64,000 bases of DNA from Allium sativum (Eukaryota; Streptophyta; Magnoliopsida; Asparagales; Amaryllidaceae), in the NCBI GenBank assembly GCA_030737875.1, contig CM060923.1:493918453-493982452 (forward strand). The letters run 5' to 3'. Each line of letters opens with the position of its first letter. Position 1 is the first letter of the stretch. Position numbers and translations under genes: made by a program. The notes below the pieces were generated by a model that saw nothing but the letters and a program-made list of their open reading frames with translations, was not told where the DNA came from and ran no database searches. Positions 45,936-60,805 of this stretch are shown piece by piece.

Positions 45936-47070
45936 TTCTCCGCTTTAAAGCTTCTATGATTTTTGACATATGAAGTTAATAAAAATATGATTTTTATGTT
46001 ATAGAGATGATAAAAATATGATTTTTACATTATAGAAGTATTAAAGATTTGATCTTTATTATGTAAAAGGAGCAAAAATGTGATTTTTATATAAGTGGTG
46101 ATATAAAAATATAATCTTTATTATATGAACACCGTTGTAAAAATAGAATTTTTATCTATATAGTAGTAGTATAAAAATGTGATTTTTATATACAAAGCAA
46201 CAATATAAAAATGTGATTTTTATATACATGGCAACAATATAAAAATGTGATTTTTATATATGTAGTGACTACGGGCGGTGAAAGTGACAAAAGGCGAGAA
46301 CGACGAAGATTTCTACATAAGAAGAGTCGTGGCGTTTGGTTTAGCTAGTCGGTGAGAACTTCTCACTCTAAATTCTCTTTTTCTAGTTATATATATATAC
46401 TAGGATGCAGACGGTGCTTAGTAGCACCCGACACCCGTCATCCACAGACCATGGATGACTTGTTTGTTAAATTGTTTGCTTGTGTAGTTCAGAAAAGGCG
46501 TTAGAGAAAAAAAGTGAGTTTTCTCCGCTTTAAAGCTTCTATGATTTTTGACATATGAAGTTAATAAAAATATGATTTTTATGTTATAGAGATGATAAAA
46601 ATATGATTTTTACATTATAGAAGTATTAAAGATTTGATCTTTATTATGTAAAAGGAGCAAAAATGTGATTTTTATATAAGTGGTGATATAAAAATATAAT
46701 CTTTATTATATGAACACCGTTGTAAAAATAGAATTTTTATCTATATAGTAGTAGTATAAAAATGTGATTTTTATATACATAGCAACAATATAAAAATGTG
46801 ATTTTTATATACATGGCAACAATATAAAAATGTGATTTTTATATATGTAGTGACTACGGGCGGTGAAAGTGACAAAAGGCGAGAACGACGAAGATTTCTA
46901 CATAAGAAGAGTCGTGGCGTTTGGTTTAGCTAGTCGGTGAGAACTTCTCACTCTAAATTCTCTTTTTCTAGTTATATATATATAATAGGATGCAGACGGT
47001 GCTTAGTAGCACCCGACACCCGTCATCCACAGACCATGAATGACTTGTTTGTTAAATTGTTTGCTTGTGT
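45901..47070 (+). repeat. 585-bp tandem duplication in the left LTR of C
   Basis: Sequence from AGTTCAGAAAAGGCG (45901) recurs at 46486, with the junction at a shared AGTT. Copies differ at only a few bases. The right LTR has one copy (about 53950-54535), so the duplication arose after insertion or during assembly. Confidence 0.85.
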
Positions 47071-50000
47071 AGTTGGTTAGTCTAATTGGTTTGAATTGAA
47101 TTATTTGGTGAAATGGAATGGATTTGATTGATGTGTGAATGGCGTGGGCCTTCACTAGACCGGGGATAAGGCTAGGCCTCGTCCTGTTTCTAGTATCGTG
47201 CCGTTATGCCGCCGAAATTTCCCAAAATATGTTAGAAAAATAAAAATATCATTTTTATTGTGTAAATGAACTAAATAGAAATTCATGTGTTGAAATAGAA
47301 TATTTTATCGTTAAAAATATAATTTTTAACGTGGAAGTGAATAAAATAAAATATTCATTTACAAACCAGACGGTTTGTTTATGTACACCTATTTGAAGGA
47401 CATTGATTGGGACGATAAATTTTACACATCGCCCAACTGCACAAATAAAATCTGTGTTTGATTGTTTGAAACCCCACACGGGTGTTGGGATGAAATTTGA
47501 AGTTCACTCATCCTGATTGATTAAATATGTCGATCGATTGATTGACAGGCTGTTATAAGCGTAAGATATCTATATTTGATGCTTATACAGTGTAGTGCAC
47601 TTTGGTTGATGGTTGATTGTTTATTAATGCTATTATATACATGTGTTGTATGGAATCCATATAATTAACGTTATATGGTGATTGATTGGGCCTCATTCCA
47701 ATAGTAGAAAATAATGAATATTATAAAAGAGGATTCATGCGTTGAATATAATAAATAGTAATGTGTTGACGATATTCATGTGTTGAAACTATTCATGTGT
47801 TGAGTGAAATATTTTAAATAATAAAATTCACATCTTTATCATATTTAAAATTAGAACTACTTCCCAGTAGAAGTCTAATTAAAATCAAACGATAGATACC
47901 ATAGTTTTATAAAATATTTTACATAACAAAAATAGTGATGTGTTGACAGTACTCGTGTGTTGAGATTAGTCGTGTGTTGGAAGAAATATAGATTCATGTG
48001 TTGAATGGAATAAATATTCGTTTGTTGAATAGAATAACGGATTTATTGAAATATATAAAGCCGTGTTGATTAGAGTTGCGCTATTTTGACGTGAACGATA
48101 TTTATATCGATTATATTCGTTTTTATAATGAATATAGAAAAGAAGTGATTTCAAAATATAACGTTTTGAAAATATTATCATTTATATAGTAATGATATGA
48201 AATATTCAATTTTGATTAGAAATTGAAATAGTGTTGAAATGGTTTTGAAAACGAATTTAAAACGATTTATAAAATACGTTTTAAAAGGAAATTGACGAAA
48301 TATATATAATATATATATATTATATATATAATGGCCTGAATAGAACGCGCCGCTCCGCGGCAGTTCGTAAATTTCGACCATTGATTTCGAATTGACGTTG
48401 CGGGAGATCCGACCGTCGGATTCTCCTAAAACCGGAACCGTTGGGTTCGTATCGAAAAGAGCTTTCCAATGAATAATAGAAATTTGAAATCTAACGGTTG
48501 GATTTGGAATTATGTCCAAATCAAATTTGAAAAAGGTCGATGTAAGTGCAGTCCGATGGCCGTTGTTGGAAATCGACTGTACGGGCCTTGATAAAATTAT
48601 TAAAAATATTAATAATTTGTGTAAAATCATAATATGTGAATTGGAAAGAACTGGGATGAAGAATTCCACATTTGAAATGATAAAAATAGATTTTTGTCGA
48701 AATGAACTAGTTTTGAACTAGAATTAAAAATCAATTTATTTGTGAAATAAATAAATTGAATTTGAAAGTGATTTAAAAATAATCAATATTCCCAATACGT
48801 GGATTGGACTGGAGTTGAATCGAAATTATCTTCGGAATATTTCGATGTTGGATTTCGTGACTATACAGATATTGTTATGGGAATTTGAAAGATATATTTT
48901 ATATCGTTATTGCCAATACGATATATGTTGGTTTCAGAATTTGATATTGAATATAAGCCGATATATTTTCTATTCAGAGCCTTGTATTTAATATCAAATG
49001 TGATTTGGGTTTGTCGTGAATCGTGTTTTAGAAGACATTGGTTCTTTAACCCAGTTAAAGACATAATATTGATTTTTGAGAAGATTAAAACTAAATGGAG
49101 TTTTAATGAATCTTCAATTAGATTAAAAAGTGAATTGATAATTTAAATTATCCAATCTGAAAAGTGATCGAGAGTGGAGTATCACCAGTTTTGCTCCAAA
49201 GCGATAGTTAAATCTTTAATTAGATTTGAACGTGAAATGGTAATTAATTTTACCGATAACACCGTGGTGTTATATATGGAGTATCACCAGTTTTGCTCCA
49301 TGAGATATATAGGTTGGGATTGGGAAATAAAACAAATAATTACTTCGGTGTGGTTCGCTAATCCCGACTAGTTTGAAATGATATCCAAAGGAAGATTATA
49401 GGATAAATTTAGAAGAATTTATCTTGGATAAAATTAATGGGAACATTTCCCTAAGAATGTGATTTTGTGAATAAAAGAATATTCTGAATTGGAATGAGGC
49501 ATTCGTTGTGTTTGTGTAACATTTGTTTATCATATACGTGGGTTATTCAGGAAGGCCGGGTTATACCCATTCTGAATAACCGATTCGACGAGATGTCGAA
49601 GATGAAGATGGTGGTTGAAGACCGGAAGTCTTTACATCGTTTGGGTGATTACTGATGATCTTGATTGGGCTGTACACCCAGGATGAGGGAATCAGTTGGT
49701 GATCGTCCAGACGTACCTGGAGATGGATGGATATGCGAGGAAAGTGCCTCCGGTTTCGTTCAGACCCAGAACGAACTTGTAAATGGATTGTGTGTCTGAC
49801 ACTGGATTTTATTCTGTGTTGATTGATCTCTATTAAATATACATCTGTTTGGCGGCGGAGAATTTATTCTCTTGCTTAACGCCCTTCTCTGAGACGTACG
49901 AGCTCAGAGGTTGTATATCGATGGACACTAGTCGCATGGAGTGAATTGCCAGTGTGGCATGCGTAAGTGGCAATTGATCAAGGCTTCTGTTGAAAAGAAA

Positions 50001-51177
50001 AGTCTTGTGGTTGATGATCAAAGCACGGCCTGTGTGGCGTAGCTTTGTGTATAACGTGAATTCGCGAGCCTCACACCTCGGTATGAGTCAAAAACGGGAG
50101 ACGGACCGCTGGGAGAGCACGACGTTTCTTTCTAGCTAGGGTGGTGTTAGTGACCTACCAGCCCTGACATTTGTATACTTTTCACCTGTGTGGTTGTTGG
50201 ATATGAGGCGCCTCGGATATAGGTCTGTAAGGACCGGGAAACGTGTGTTCAGGAATTGCCAATCCTCAAAAGTAAGAGAGGACCGGCCCAGCCGATTCCA
50301 AGGATCATAGTGGGGTCCTGAGGCATTTGCTAGAGTGTCTCGAACGCGGAGAGAAGCTTGCCCCTTGCCTCGACTCATGATGGAATCCAATTTCCAATAC
50401 GTGTGTTTCGGTTTTATTTGTAGAACCTAGTATGGCGACATAGTGGTATGGGTCATTCATGCCGCCTATGATTGATATTTATGATTGAAATTGTTTTGAC
50501 ACTATACACCTATAATAGTATCAAATAATGTGTTTTAAACGTATCAAGCATGATTTGGTTGTTATAAGGTAAAAACCCTATCCTCCGGCTTGTGTTGCAT
50601 TGTGTGATGGGACCTGGGTCTTATAACAACTTCATTTTTCTTTATTTAGCATTGCGCTGTTTGTTTTATGCACTGGTATTCTTGGGAGGAAACCCGTTCC
50701 GTGTTATATGGCGTGGTCCCTTGATTTACCTAACTTTAAAACCAATATTAACAACTGTTTTAGTTCTCACACCAGTCCCATGACTGACCTGGAGTTTATT
50801 GTTTTAACCTAAACTCTGGGTGCCCCTATTTTCCACACGGGCAGCTAGTAGTTTTGGTTTTGCAGATTTATATTCACAGGGTCCTGATTTACAGCTGGAA
50901 CGATGCTCGGAAAGCTCTGTATCCGTGTATCACTTCTAGTTGTGTTTTGTATATTTTTCCGCTGCTATGTAATTTATTGTAATCTCTGATATTTGTCGAA
51001 TGTAATTTATTCATTTATACTCTATATATTCTTGTATCTGATGGAATTGTTGTAATAACAATGAAATGTTCTTCTGTTTGCGTTCTGATTTGTCCTGTTC
51101 GCAACGATCAGGGGTTTCGAGCGGTCTAGATCGGTTTAACGACTAATTCGGATCGAGCGAAACTCCTTGCCGTTACA

Positions 51178-52200
51178 GTTGGTATCAGAGCTTTGGTTTA
51201 CAGAGCTCGAGAACATGACGCATTAGAACCATACAAACGAATTCATCAGACATTGGATTAGTAATATCCAATTAGAATGACTCGTTAGAGAAAGGATCAG
51301 TAGTATCCTAGAACGAGTGTGAAGAGTATATTTTCAAATGAAAACAATTTTGTTTAGAAATTTAAATCACTTTTTACGTATTTGAATATTTATTTATTTT
51401 GAATATGGACAATCTAGTATATAAAAGTTTTGTATATACGCGTCATGAACGTATATTCGAAGTTTTAATATACTGGATAGATATAGAATCACATTCTAGA
51501 CATCCGGGGATGATTCTGATGATGGTGCATCATCATCAGTATTCATATTCGAATTTCGAAGGTGTGATATCTATATATTTCCATTAGACTGGTGTGAGAA
51601 CCAAAACTGATATAGCTAGAACACATTATTGTGAATTGTTATCAAAAACATGATTTTCTGTATATGTATCAAAATTATGAATTTGAAATTCTAATCCACT
51701 AATTGATTGATGTTTGTGTTGTTTGCCTATTTGTTTGCTAATTTTAACCATTATGCCTAATATTGAATTGTATTGAGAATTGGTCGTATTTGCTTGCATA
51801 TACATATACTTACATTGAACAGGTCATAGCAAGGAGGCTAGAGCAGAGAATAAAATTTGTTTGCCCGACAAAAAGGTACATGTTTACTATAATTTACTGT
51901 TTTGTTTGGGTGATGATGATTTTATGAGCCTATTGGCTAGCCGCTTGGCTTTTTCTTTTTCTTTTTGAGATCAGAAGGCCTGTATGGCAATTTCGGGATT
52001 TTCCCGTGCTCCCCGTACAAAGGAGGTTATGGCAAAAATTTTCGAAAATTTAGGGTGTTAGCCAAATTTTTGAAGAATTTGAAAATTCTCAGAAACTGAA
52101 AGGTTGGAGAATGGAAGCCAGATCGAACGTAGAGTTGATTAATCAAACCACCTTCGACTTTGTTCCTTTTCGGGGACGAAAAGTTTTAAGTGGGGGAGAT
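51178..52200 (+). mobile_element. Internal region of element C (non-coding)
   Basis: From the PBS (51179-51191) to the polypurine tract before 52201. It is 1023 bp, collinear with A and B, and shows no retroelement protein motif. Confidence 0.88.
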
Positions 52201-55200
52201 TGTAATAACCCGGAAAATCTGAGCCAGTTTAAAATTTTTATTTTTGCAATTTTAATGAATTTTGAATATTTAAAATGGATTATTTTAAATAATATCGACG
52301 AGAAATTTATTTTTGAATATTAATTCGACGTATATATTATATACGTCGTCGTTAGAATAAAATAATTATATATAATTATGAAAGGAATTGAAAATGGGGC
52401 GGTAGTTCGATAATTCGATTTCAAACTTCAATTGGATGTACCGGGTGCAAAACAATCCGAATTTTGGCGAAACCAAAAATAATAGGATCTAATTGATAAT
52501 ATCTTTCCAACGAATCCGAAAAATCGAAATTTCATAGCGGGAATCAAAAGTTATGCCCAGTTGAAAATTCAGAATAGTCGCTATGTAAATTATACATGGC
52601 CCAAAAAGTCATATTTTGCATACGGATGAATTTGGACTCGAAACCACTTCCATTGAGTTCAAAATGCCGTTTAGAACTCCGAAAAGTATAAGCTTCGATA
52701 TATTCCGATATCCGGAATAGTGGCAATTGACAGCAGCTTTTCGGTTAACAATACATAGCCCTTAAAAAGTGAAATTTTGCATACGAGCTCAGAATTCGAC
52801 GAGATAAATTTTTATGGATTCATAATGACAAATCATTGTTGAGTTTCAAATGGCGTGTCGAAAGGAGTCAGTATGTGGCCGTGCGAGCTAAAACAGTTCA
52901 GGGCAAAACGTGCAGTCATTTTACAAAGGAACATTATTGATACGACCTCGGAATTCAATTCTACTTTTTTTTCTAGGTTCGTATCATCTAATAATGATTA
53001 AATCCAAGAGGGCTTGATTTTTTGAGTTATCATGTGAGCGTGCGAGAAGAAAAGGTGCGCCAAAATCGCATTTTTAGAGCTTGTCTGAGCATTTTTGTGA
53101 TTTTTGTTGAATGGTCAAACGAACTCGGAATTCGACGAAACTTGTTTCGTTGGACTCGTCTTCACGTCTACTATCTCGTGTCCGAAATCCGCGGCCATCA
53201 GAGATCGCTAGCGTTCAGGCGATAGGCGAGAAACTAGCATATAATCACTTTTACTCCATTTCTCTCTTCATAATTTCATTTCTCTCTTCCTCTTCAAAAA
53301 CTCAATAATGGCGAGCTCCACCACCATGCCACTGCCACCGCTCCTCCACCACCTCCACCGACCGCCGTCGGCCTCCTCCACCCCCCTCCGGCCACCTCCT
53401 CCTCCTCCTCTTCCTCCTCCTCTCTCCATTTGCAAACCCTAAGCCCCAAATCACCAACCACCACCACCGCGGCCACCACGGGCCCCACCACCACCACCCA
53501 CACCCTCCCCCACGTCCATCAGGCCCGCGCCCCCCCTCCAGCCCCCTCAATTCCGACCGTGGGCCCCACATGGCCAATATCCCCCTTTTCACCAAAATCG
53601 CCCGTTTTGCAAATAAGTCCCTGACCGTATTTCGCGAATAACTCCCAAACCGTGCGTTTCTAGCCAAAGTTCCTCAAAATCAAAGTTGTAGAGCACGAAA
53701 TTCTCTTCGATTTGGTATATGATAAGTCCTATTTTGCATTGCGGAGTTGCCGGGAAAACGCGTCCGAAGTCTGCTGATCAAACACTGTCAAAATGCTGTC
53801 TTTTCGCGATTTCCGGTGAAATGGCACATTTTCGGCAAGAAGACCACTAGGCAAAAGTTGTTCAGAATGGCGTGCTTGTGCTAGAAAAAAAGTTGGTGTG
53901 AAGATTGAAGCTTGTTTGCAAAGTCTGGAGCTCGAACAACAAATCAGCAGTTCAGAAAAGGCGTTAGAGAAAAAAAGTGAGTTTTCTCCGCTTTAAAGCT
54001 GCTATGATTTTTGACATATGAAGTTAATAAAAATATGATTTTTATGTTATAGAGATGATAAAAATATGATTTTTACATTATAGAAGTATTAAAGATTTGA
54101 TCTTTATTATGTAAAAGGAGCAAAAATGTGATTTTTATATAAGTGGTGATATAAAAATATAATCTTTATTATATGAACACCGTTGTAAAAATAGAATTTT
54201 TATCTATATAGTAGTAGTATAAAAATGTGATTTTTATATACATAGCAACAATATAAAAATGTGATTTTTATATACATGGCAACAATATAAAAATGTGATT
54301 TTTATATATGTAGTGACTACGGGCGGTGAAAGTGACAAAAGGCGAGAACGACGAAGATTTCTACATAAGAAGAGTCGTGGCGTTTGGTTTAGCTAGTCGG
54401 TGAGAACTTCTCACTCTAAATTCTCTTTTTCTAGTAATATATATATACTAGGATGCAGACGGTGCTTAGTAGCACCCGACACCCGTCATCCACAGACCAT
54501 GGATGACTTGTTTGTTAAATTGTTTGCTTGTGTAGTTGGTTAGTCTAATTGGTTTGAATTGAATTGTTTGGTGAAATGGAATGGATTTGATTGATGTGTG
54601 AATGGCGTGGGCCTTCACTAGACCGGGGATAAGGCTAGGCCTCGTCCCGTTTCTAGTATCGTGCCGTTATGCCGCCAAAATTTCCCAAAATATGTTAGAA
54701 AAATAAAAATATCATTTTTATTGTGTAAATGAACTGAATAGAAATTCATGTGTTGAAATAGAATATTTTATCGTTAAAAATATAATTTTTAACGTGGAAG
54801 TGAATAAAATAAAATATTCATTTACAAACCGGACGGTTTGTTTATGTACACCTATTTGAAGGACATTGATTGGGACGATAAATTTTACACATCGCCCAAC
54901 TGCACAAATAAAATCTGTGTTTGATTGTTTGAAACCCCACACGGGTGTTGGGATGAAATTTGAAGTTCACTCATCCTGATTGATTAAATATGTCGATCGA
55001 TTGATTGACAGGCTGTTATAAGCGTAAGATATCTATATTTGATGCTTATACAGTGTAGTGCACTTTGGTTGATGGTTGATTGTTTATTACTGCTATTATA
55101 TACATGTGTTGTATGGAATCCATATAATTAACGTTATATGGTGATTGATTGGGCCTCATTCCAATCGTAGAAAATAATGAATATTATAAAAGAGGATTCA

Positions 55201-55785
55201 TGCGTTGAATATAATAAATAGTAATGTGTTGACGATATTCATGTGTTGAAACTATTCATGTGTTGAGTGAAATATTTTAAATAATAAAATTCACATCTTT
55301 ATCATATTTAAAATTAGAACTACTTCCCAGTAGAAGTCTAATTAAAATCAAACGATAGATACCATAGTTTTATAAAATATTTTACATAACAAAAATAGTG
55401 ATGTGTTGACAGTACTCATGTGTTGAGATTAGTCGTGTGTTGGAAGAAATATAGATTCATGTGTTGAATGGAATAAATATTCGTTTGTTGAATAGAATAA
55501 CAGATTTATTGAAATATATAAAGCCGTGTTGATTAGAGTTGCGCTATTTTGACGTGAACGATATTTATATCGATTATATTCGTTTTTATAATGAATATAG
55601 AAAAGAAGTGATTTCAAAATATAACGTTTTGAAAATATTATCATTTATATAGTAATGATATGAAATATTCAATTTTGATTAGAAATTGAAATAGTGTTGA
55701 AATGGTTTTGAAAACGAATTTAAAACGATTTATAAAATACGTTTTAAAAGGAAATTGACGAAATATATATAATATATAATATATA
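52201..55785 (+). mobile_element. Right LTR of element C, part 1
   Basis: Runs from TGTAATAACC to the AT-rich stretch where the Helitron-like element inserts. It repeats the promoter, the leader, the small ORF (53308) and the TAAAAATATGATTTTTAT array in single copy. Confidence 0.9.
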
Positions 55786-55805
55786 TCTATACTATATTAT
55801 AATTA

Positions 55806-56290
55806 CCGAGTTTGGTTTCAGAGGCTCACAGCCATCCTCACAATTCTTGAACTCAACAGTCACGACCTTTTCTTTTTTTCTTCTTAATTCCTCTTCTATC
55901 GTGCCTCTTCCGTCATATCCTTCAAATCAAAAGAAACAAAGCTTCTTCCTTCCCTTCAGATCCAAAATATATCATCCTCCTGAATCTCTTCTGTTCGCCT
56001 TCAATTTCTTCTCATGTTCTCCTTTTCACCCGATCTATTCACGAGATTCTTCCTTTCGCTTTTTTTTCATATTTTTATTTTCTATCCGCCTTGCTTTACT
56101 CTTCTCCTCTTGCGAGCGATTGTTCCAGTTTCTCAAGCTCCTTCCAAACACACAGCGCTCCTTTTTCCTACACGCTTGAGCTATTTACATTTTCACCTCT
56201 CAGATCCAACTCCTGTACCGATTCTGCTTCACCTAGGGTTATGACTTGGTTTCCTGGCTTCTCGGTGGTTGCGTTTGTTTAGTGGTATTC
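55806..56290 (+). other. CT-rich leader-like segment inside the Helitron
   Basis: Strongly pyrimidine-rich sequence (many TTCTTCC and CTTCTC tracts) ends with CACCTAGGGTTATGACTTGG and then turns T-rich and intron-like. This is how a plant 5' UTR, first exon and first intron look, so it may be a captured gene start. No protein is recognised. Confidence 0.35.
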
Positions 56291-56579
56291 ATTCTTCGTC
56301 TTCTGTTAGCCTTCGATTTGTTTGTTATTTGCTTTTAGGATGCCTGTGTGTTCAGATCATGTTGTTCATTTGGAAGTTTGCTTTTATTTTGGCGTTCGGT
56401 TTGCTCTTGCTAGGGTTTATTATGCATACGTGTATGCTGCAGCTTGCTTATTTTGGTTGCGTTTTTGTATGCTCTTTAGATCTGGTGTTTTTGGAGTCTA
56501 TTACCTCCTGGTTGATGCTTGGCAACTGCTACAAAAAAGTTGTTCTACAATTGGCTAGGTTTTCGGGTAATTTATAAAT

Positions 56580-59500
56580 GTCAAATATTATCAAAATTGT
56601 TTAATCCCAATCTTTAATTATATTATTTTGCTTTTTCATATATGAAATTATTTTGCTTGAGAGCAATAAAGTTTTGTGTATGCAATAGCATTAATATTCA
56701 GTTTATCAAAGTGAAAGGTTAGGGCTGTGGATTATTTTGTCAAATTTTAGTACCCATGTCTGGAATATGAAAAACATATTGATATACACATTTCATGCAT
56801 AATTCATGTGAAAATGTAATGTTTTATTTGATTGTAACAAGTTCTATTCATCTTTTTCTAATCGTTCTTTCAATTTCATTCCAGTTGAATCATCTGGTGG
56901 TTTAATTTGAATCCTTTAATTTATTATTACAATTCCAATTATCTGTTTTATTTTAATTTTTATTATTTAATGATCCTGTTATCTGTTGGCTCTTATTTCA
57001 GAAACTCGATATTTGACAAGAAATATATCTAGGTCAATTTTACTATCGGCTGTACTTCCATCTTGATTTCCACGAATTGATTTCATTGAACTTCCTAACT
57101 AATTTCATTTATTACACTGAATTTTCATATTGCATTCATACTAGATAAGAAAGGTGCAATAAAGACTTTATTTATAAAGAACAAATTTATGATAATCTAA
57201 TGATGCTATCTAACCATACTCTTATGTCTAGACTCACAACATATTCCTATGTACAACATTGATCTTACCAATTATTCTGTTTTCATTTAAGAGTTCAGAC
57301 ATAAAATATGTGTAGTGAAATCTTAAAAAATTACGTTTAACGGCAAATTTATCTTCTTGCATTTGCAGACTTTGATATAAATTGAGTTCATAATTTCACA
57401 ATGGAGGTTTCCACTCATATATGATGATTCTGTAGCAAACATCATCTCATAGGCTTAAGGCCCATTGATTGGGTAAGCAAGGTAAAATAAATATTTTTTG
57501 GAAACATTTGTTCCCGTGCCTTTTTTACATTGAAGTAGGCTTTCCTTAAATGTTCTCAGTAACTTCCAATATGCTATACAAGCAAATTGTAATATAACTA
57601 ATCGAACAAGACACCGAAAGTTTTTTAGGTGATGTTTGATAGAGTAACGAGTAAGTGCTTAGTGTTATTCAGATGGATTATTTTAAATAGAGCGTGTGTA
57701 TGTGTACATGTTTGCGTTATATGCATAATATAGTTGGGCCATAAATTTATATTTGAATCGGAAAGCACATTTTACTGTTTTACCACTATATAAACTGAGA
57801 ATAATCTACTCGAAATATACCTTAGACAATAATTTATGTATGTTAATCTTTCTAATTTATACATTTCATATTTAGTCTTGAATATAAAATTTATTTTCTT
57901 GACAGAAATATGATTTCTAGAGGAAAAAAAGCAATACACAAATAAACACTTACTAATGTTTACATTTAGAAGAAAAGGAGTTAAAATTGAGCCTTTATGC
58001 TCAGTTTGATGGATCCCCGCTGCTCGGTTTTAACTGAGCCAGATGGCTTAGTCAAAACTGAGCCTCCAGGACTTGGTTTTGATTACCGTTTGTCATTCTT
58101 TTCAGTATAATTTCAATTTATTGTGATATTGAATGCCATGTAGGCAATTCTACAAGAAGCAGAAGAAAAAAAAAAATTGTTGTACACCAGTTTTGATGAA
58201 ACATTTGTTGTTTTAATTTTTTTGATCGCAACCAAACAATTCAATACTATAGCAATGTATATTATTTGTATTTATGTGCCCAACGGTCAACTCTTTGTTT
58301 TTTTTAACAAGTAAACAATTATTGTACGTCAGAAATAAGTTTATCTAAATGGTTTCGAATTGTAGGGTATTGCTTGAATTGAACACCTCCTAGCTGCTTC
58401 TTGAGGTGCTCTCATTGTCAGCTAGGCAGTAGGAAGTTGCCGAGTTAGAATTCTAAAGCAGGTTTACATCTCTGCATTCATGTCTTATTACATGTTCAAC
58501 TGCAGTTATTCATCTATGGGTACTTGGGTAGCACTTGCTTAATGGTAAGCATTTTCTCAATTCTATTTTTTATTAATATTTTCTGTAACTTCTTTGATGG
58601 TAAGCATAAGGACATATCGGTTATAATAACTGCATAAAAAGCACGTAGTACTTGCTACAATCAGTTACTGGTTTTTGATTATTTATGCCAAATTAAGTTG
58701 TTTCAATTAATTTATATACTTAGGAGTTAAGTAAAAAAAGCATTAAAGTGTATAAAAGTTAAAAACAAGATATTGAGATAAATGATGGCATAACCATTGT
58801 TTTTTGTTATCTAGGAATAAATGATAGTTTAACCAGTCTTACTTGAATGCCTTTTTCTATTATGTTTTAACATTGAATTCATCACTATATAGAGATATAA
58901 GCTGGAATTCCAACCAATCAAGCATTTATTAATGATAAGTAAGATAGTAGCTAGAGCATGAGAAGTGATGAGAGGTAGTTTGAAACTTCACAAAATCGGT
59001 TATGGTTGAAGTAAAATAATAAGCTATAACCAAAATAATGTACATATTGTAGCTTCATTTTCTGGTATAATGACTTCTTCAATCCGGTGTCTCAATAGCA
59101 TTAATGGTGTTTTTTCACTACACCTTGAGTGGAAAAGTTCTCTGTCAGGTAGAGCCACAACACCATTATCCTATAGTGACCTTCTACTCTAAGTTAGCAA
59201 TAATCTCTAATAAAATCTGCTAACAACTCCAGAATATTAATTTCAGTAATTTTTCAAAAATGGTTTATTTGTTCTGTATTAAGTCTAGCCATAGATTTGA
59301 ACAAGTGATTAAATATTTTGTTAGTTTTTAAAGTATCAATACCAAACAAAAAATATCATAGGGACATTAGACAAACTAACACTTGCACGATTTAAGGTTA
59401 ATTCATTATAAAATTGAAAATAGATGGATACCTTGCTAATTAGCATGAATGCACTTGCATGTAAAAGTTCAAAACAAATAGAATCATTAAAGTATAGATA

Positions 59501-60800
59501 TACTGTTACTTGGGTTACCTTTGGCTTAGCGTGACTGTCTAATATCAGATCAAAATACAATTGTCAGAAATATCCTACCACTGCGTAAGAACCTATTCGT
59601 GTGTGATGGAAAATAGCTAATTTGTATTGCTAACAAGCATGATGTTACTTTAGCATCGCACAACAATGAACTTTAACACAAAAGATTAAACTATAAGATG
59701 CAATGCACCAATACATTGTATGATTTTTTCTTTTGTTCACTTTGAACTAGCACATCATAATTTGAAGGAACATAACATTTTATAATATTGCTTCATCTAA
59801 GTTTTCTCTGATTTGAGTATAATACTTCTTTCAATAGTTACAAATTGTCAACATATTTAGTAATGTTTAGTGAATCACTGCTTCTTCACAATTATGGTTT
59901 CTCCCAATTTTAAATTCATTTTAATTGAATTGATGCACATTGGATTCATGAAGCTTATGCACAATTTTTTTTTACTTTAAAAAGTGCAAACATTATATAC
60001 AAGTTAAGTTAATGTATCAATATCTTTTTGTACCAAGATTTATGCTTCTGAATCAGAAGCATGTATGCATTGCTCAATAGTGCTCAAGTTTTTCACGGTT
60101 TAAGTAATTGAACCATTCATCAAATATTGCGATCTGGAAAATTATACATACAAGTTGTTTATGAAGAACGCATGTTATATGCATAATCGAGCTTTCAAAA
60201 TATCTCTGTTTAACCACTACAATTCCATAACGTCTACAATTTAACATTATATTCAATACTTAATTTTTAAATCAACTCTATTACCCCCATGGTTTTATTA
60301 TCATCCTTTAAGATTTATTTCACTATCTAAACCAGGATAAAATGTTTTTTTTTTGTTGCTTCTATTTTATGCACGATGAGGAAGACTGATCCTTCTTTGG
60401 ACCAAACAATATAATATTTAGTACATACCAAAATTCAGTTTCCCACTACGTATATATGTAGAGCACTGACTTGCGACTAAAGAATCTAAACTACTAATTT
60501 TTCCTTATACGTAGGTGTTATAGTAAAACATTGTCGGACTGCAGGGTGGCTAATCCAATCTCGCAGCAACGATATTTTGTTTTTGGTCTAGCTTAAACTA
60601 CATGTACAGCAAACTATAAAGAAGATATTGCCCATCATTTTTAATTTGGTCATATATGTTTTTCTTTACAACAATGCATGTTGTACCCTTCTATTTTTAA
60701 ACTCAATGCATCTTGCATTCATCCACATTAATTGCACGTAAAGGCTTATTGTATAATATACAGTTGTACTGCCACTTCACTATATCTTCCTTCTGTGCAA
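56580..60800 (+). other. AT-rich intron-like interior of the Helitron, no gene
   Basis: Long AT-rich sequence with scattered acceptor-like sites, for example GCATTTGCAG near 57359-57368 and TTCTAAAGCAG near 58452-58462, but no frame of note. Content is consistent with captured introns. Confidence 0.4.
57987..58080. other. Inverted GGCTCAGTT repeats
   Basis: GTTTTAACTGAGCC and GGCTTAGTCAAAAC around a 4-base loop form a 14-bp stem with two wobble positions. Further ACTGAGCC copies flank it. Possibly a small foldback element remnant. Confidence 0.4.
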
Positions 60801-60805
60801 TAGGG

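Larger units (their letters stand above)
44164..51177 (+). mobile_element. Left LTR of element C
   Basis: Starts TGTAATAACCCGGAAAATC, ends CGTTACA before the PBS. 7014 bp, including a 585-bp tandem duplication (45901-46485 and 46486-47070) that is absent from the right LTR. It carries its own U3 and leader and a shortened version of the hairpin domain. Apart from the duplication, the LTRs are about 99% alike where compared. Confidence 0.9.
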
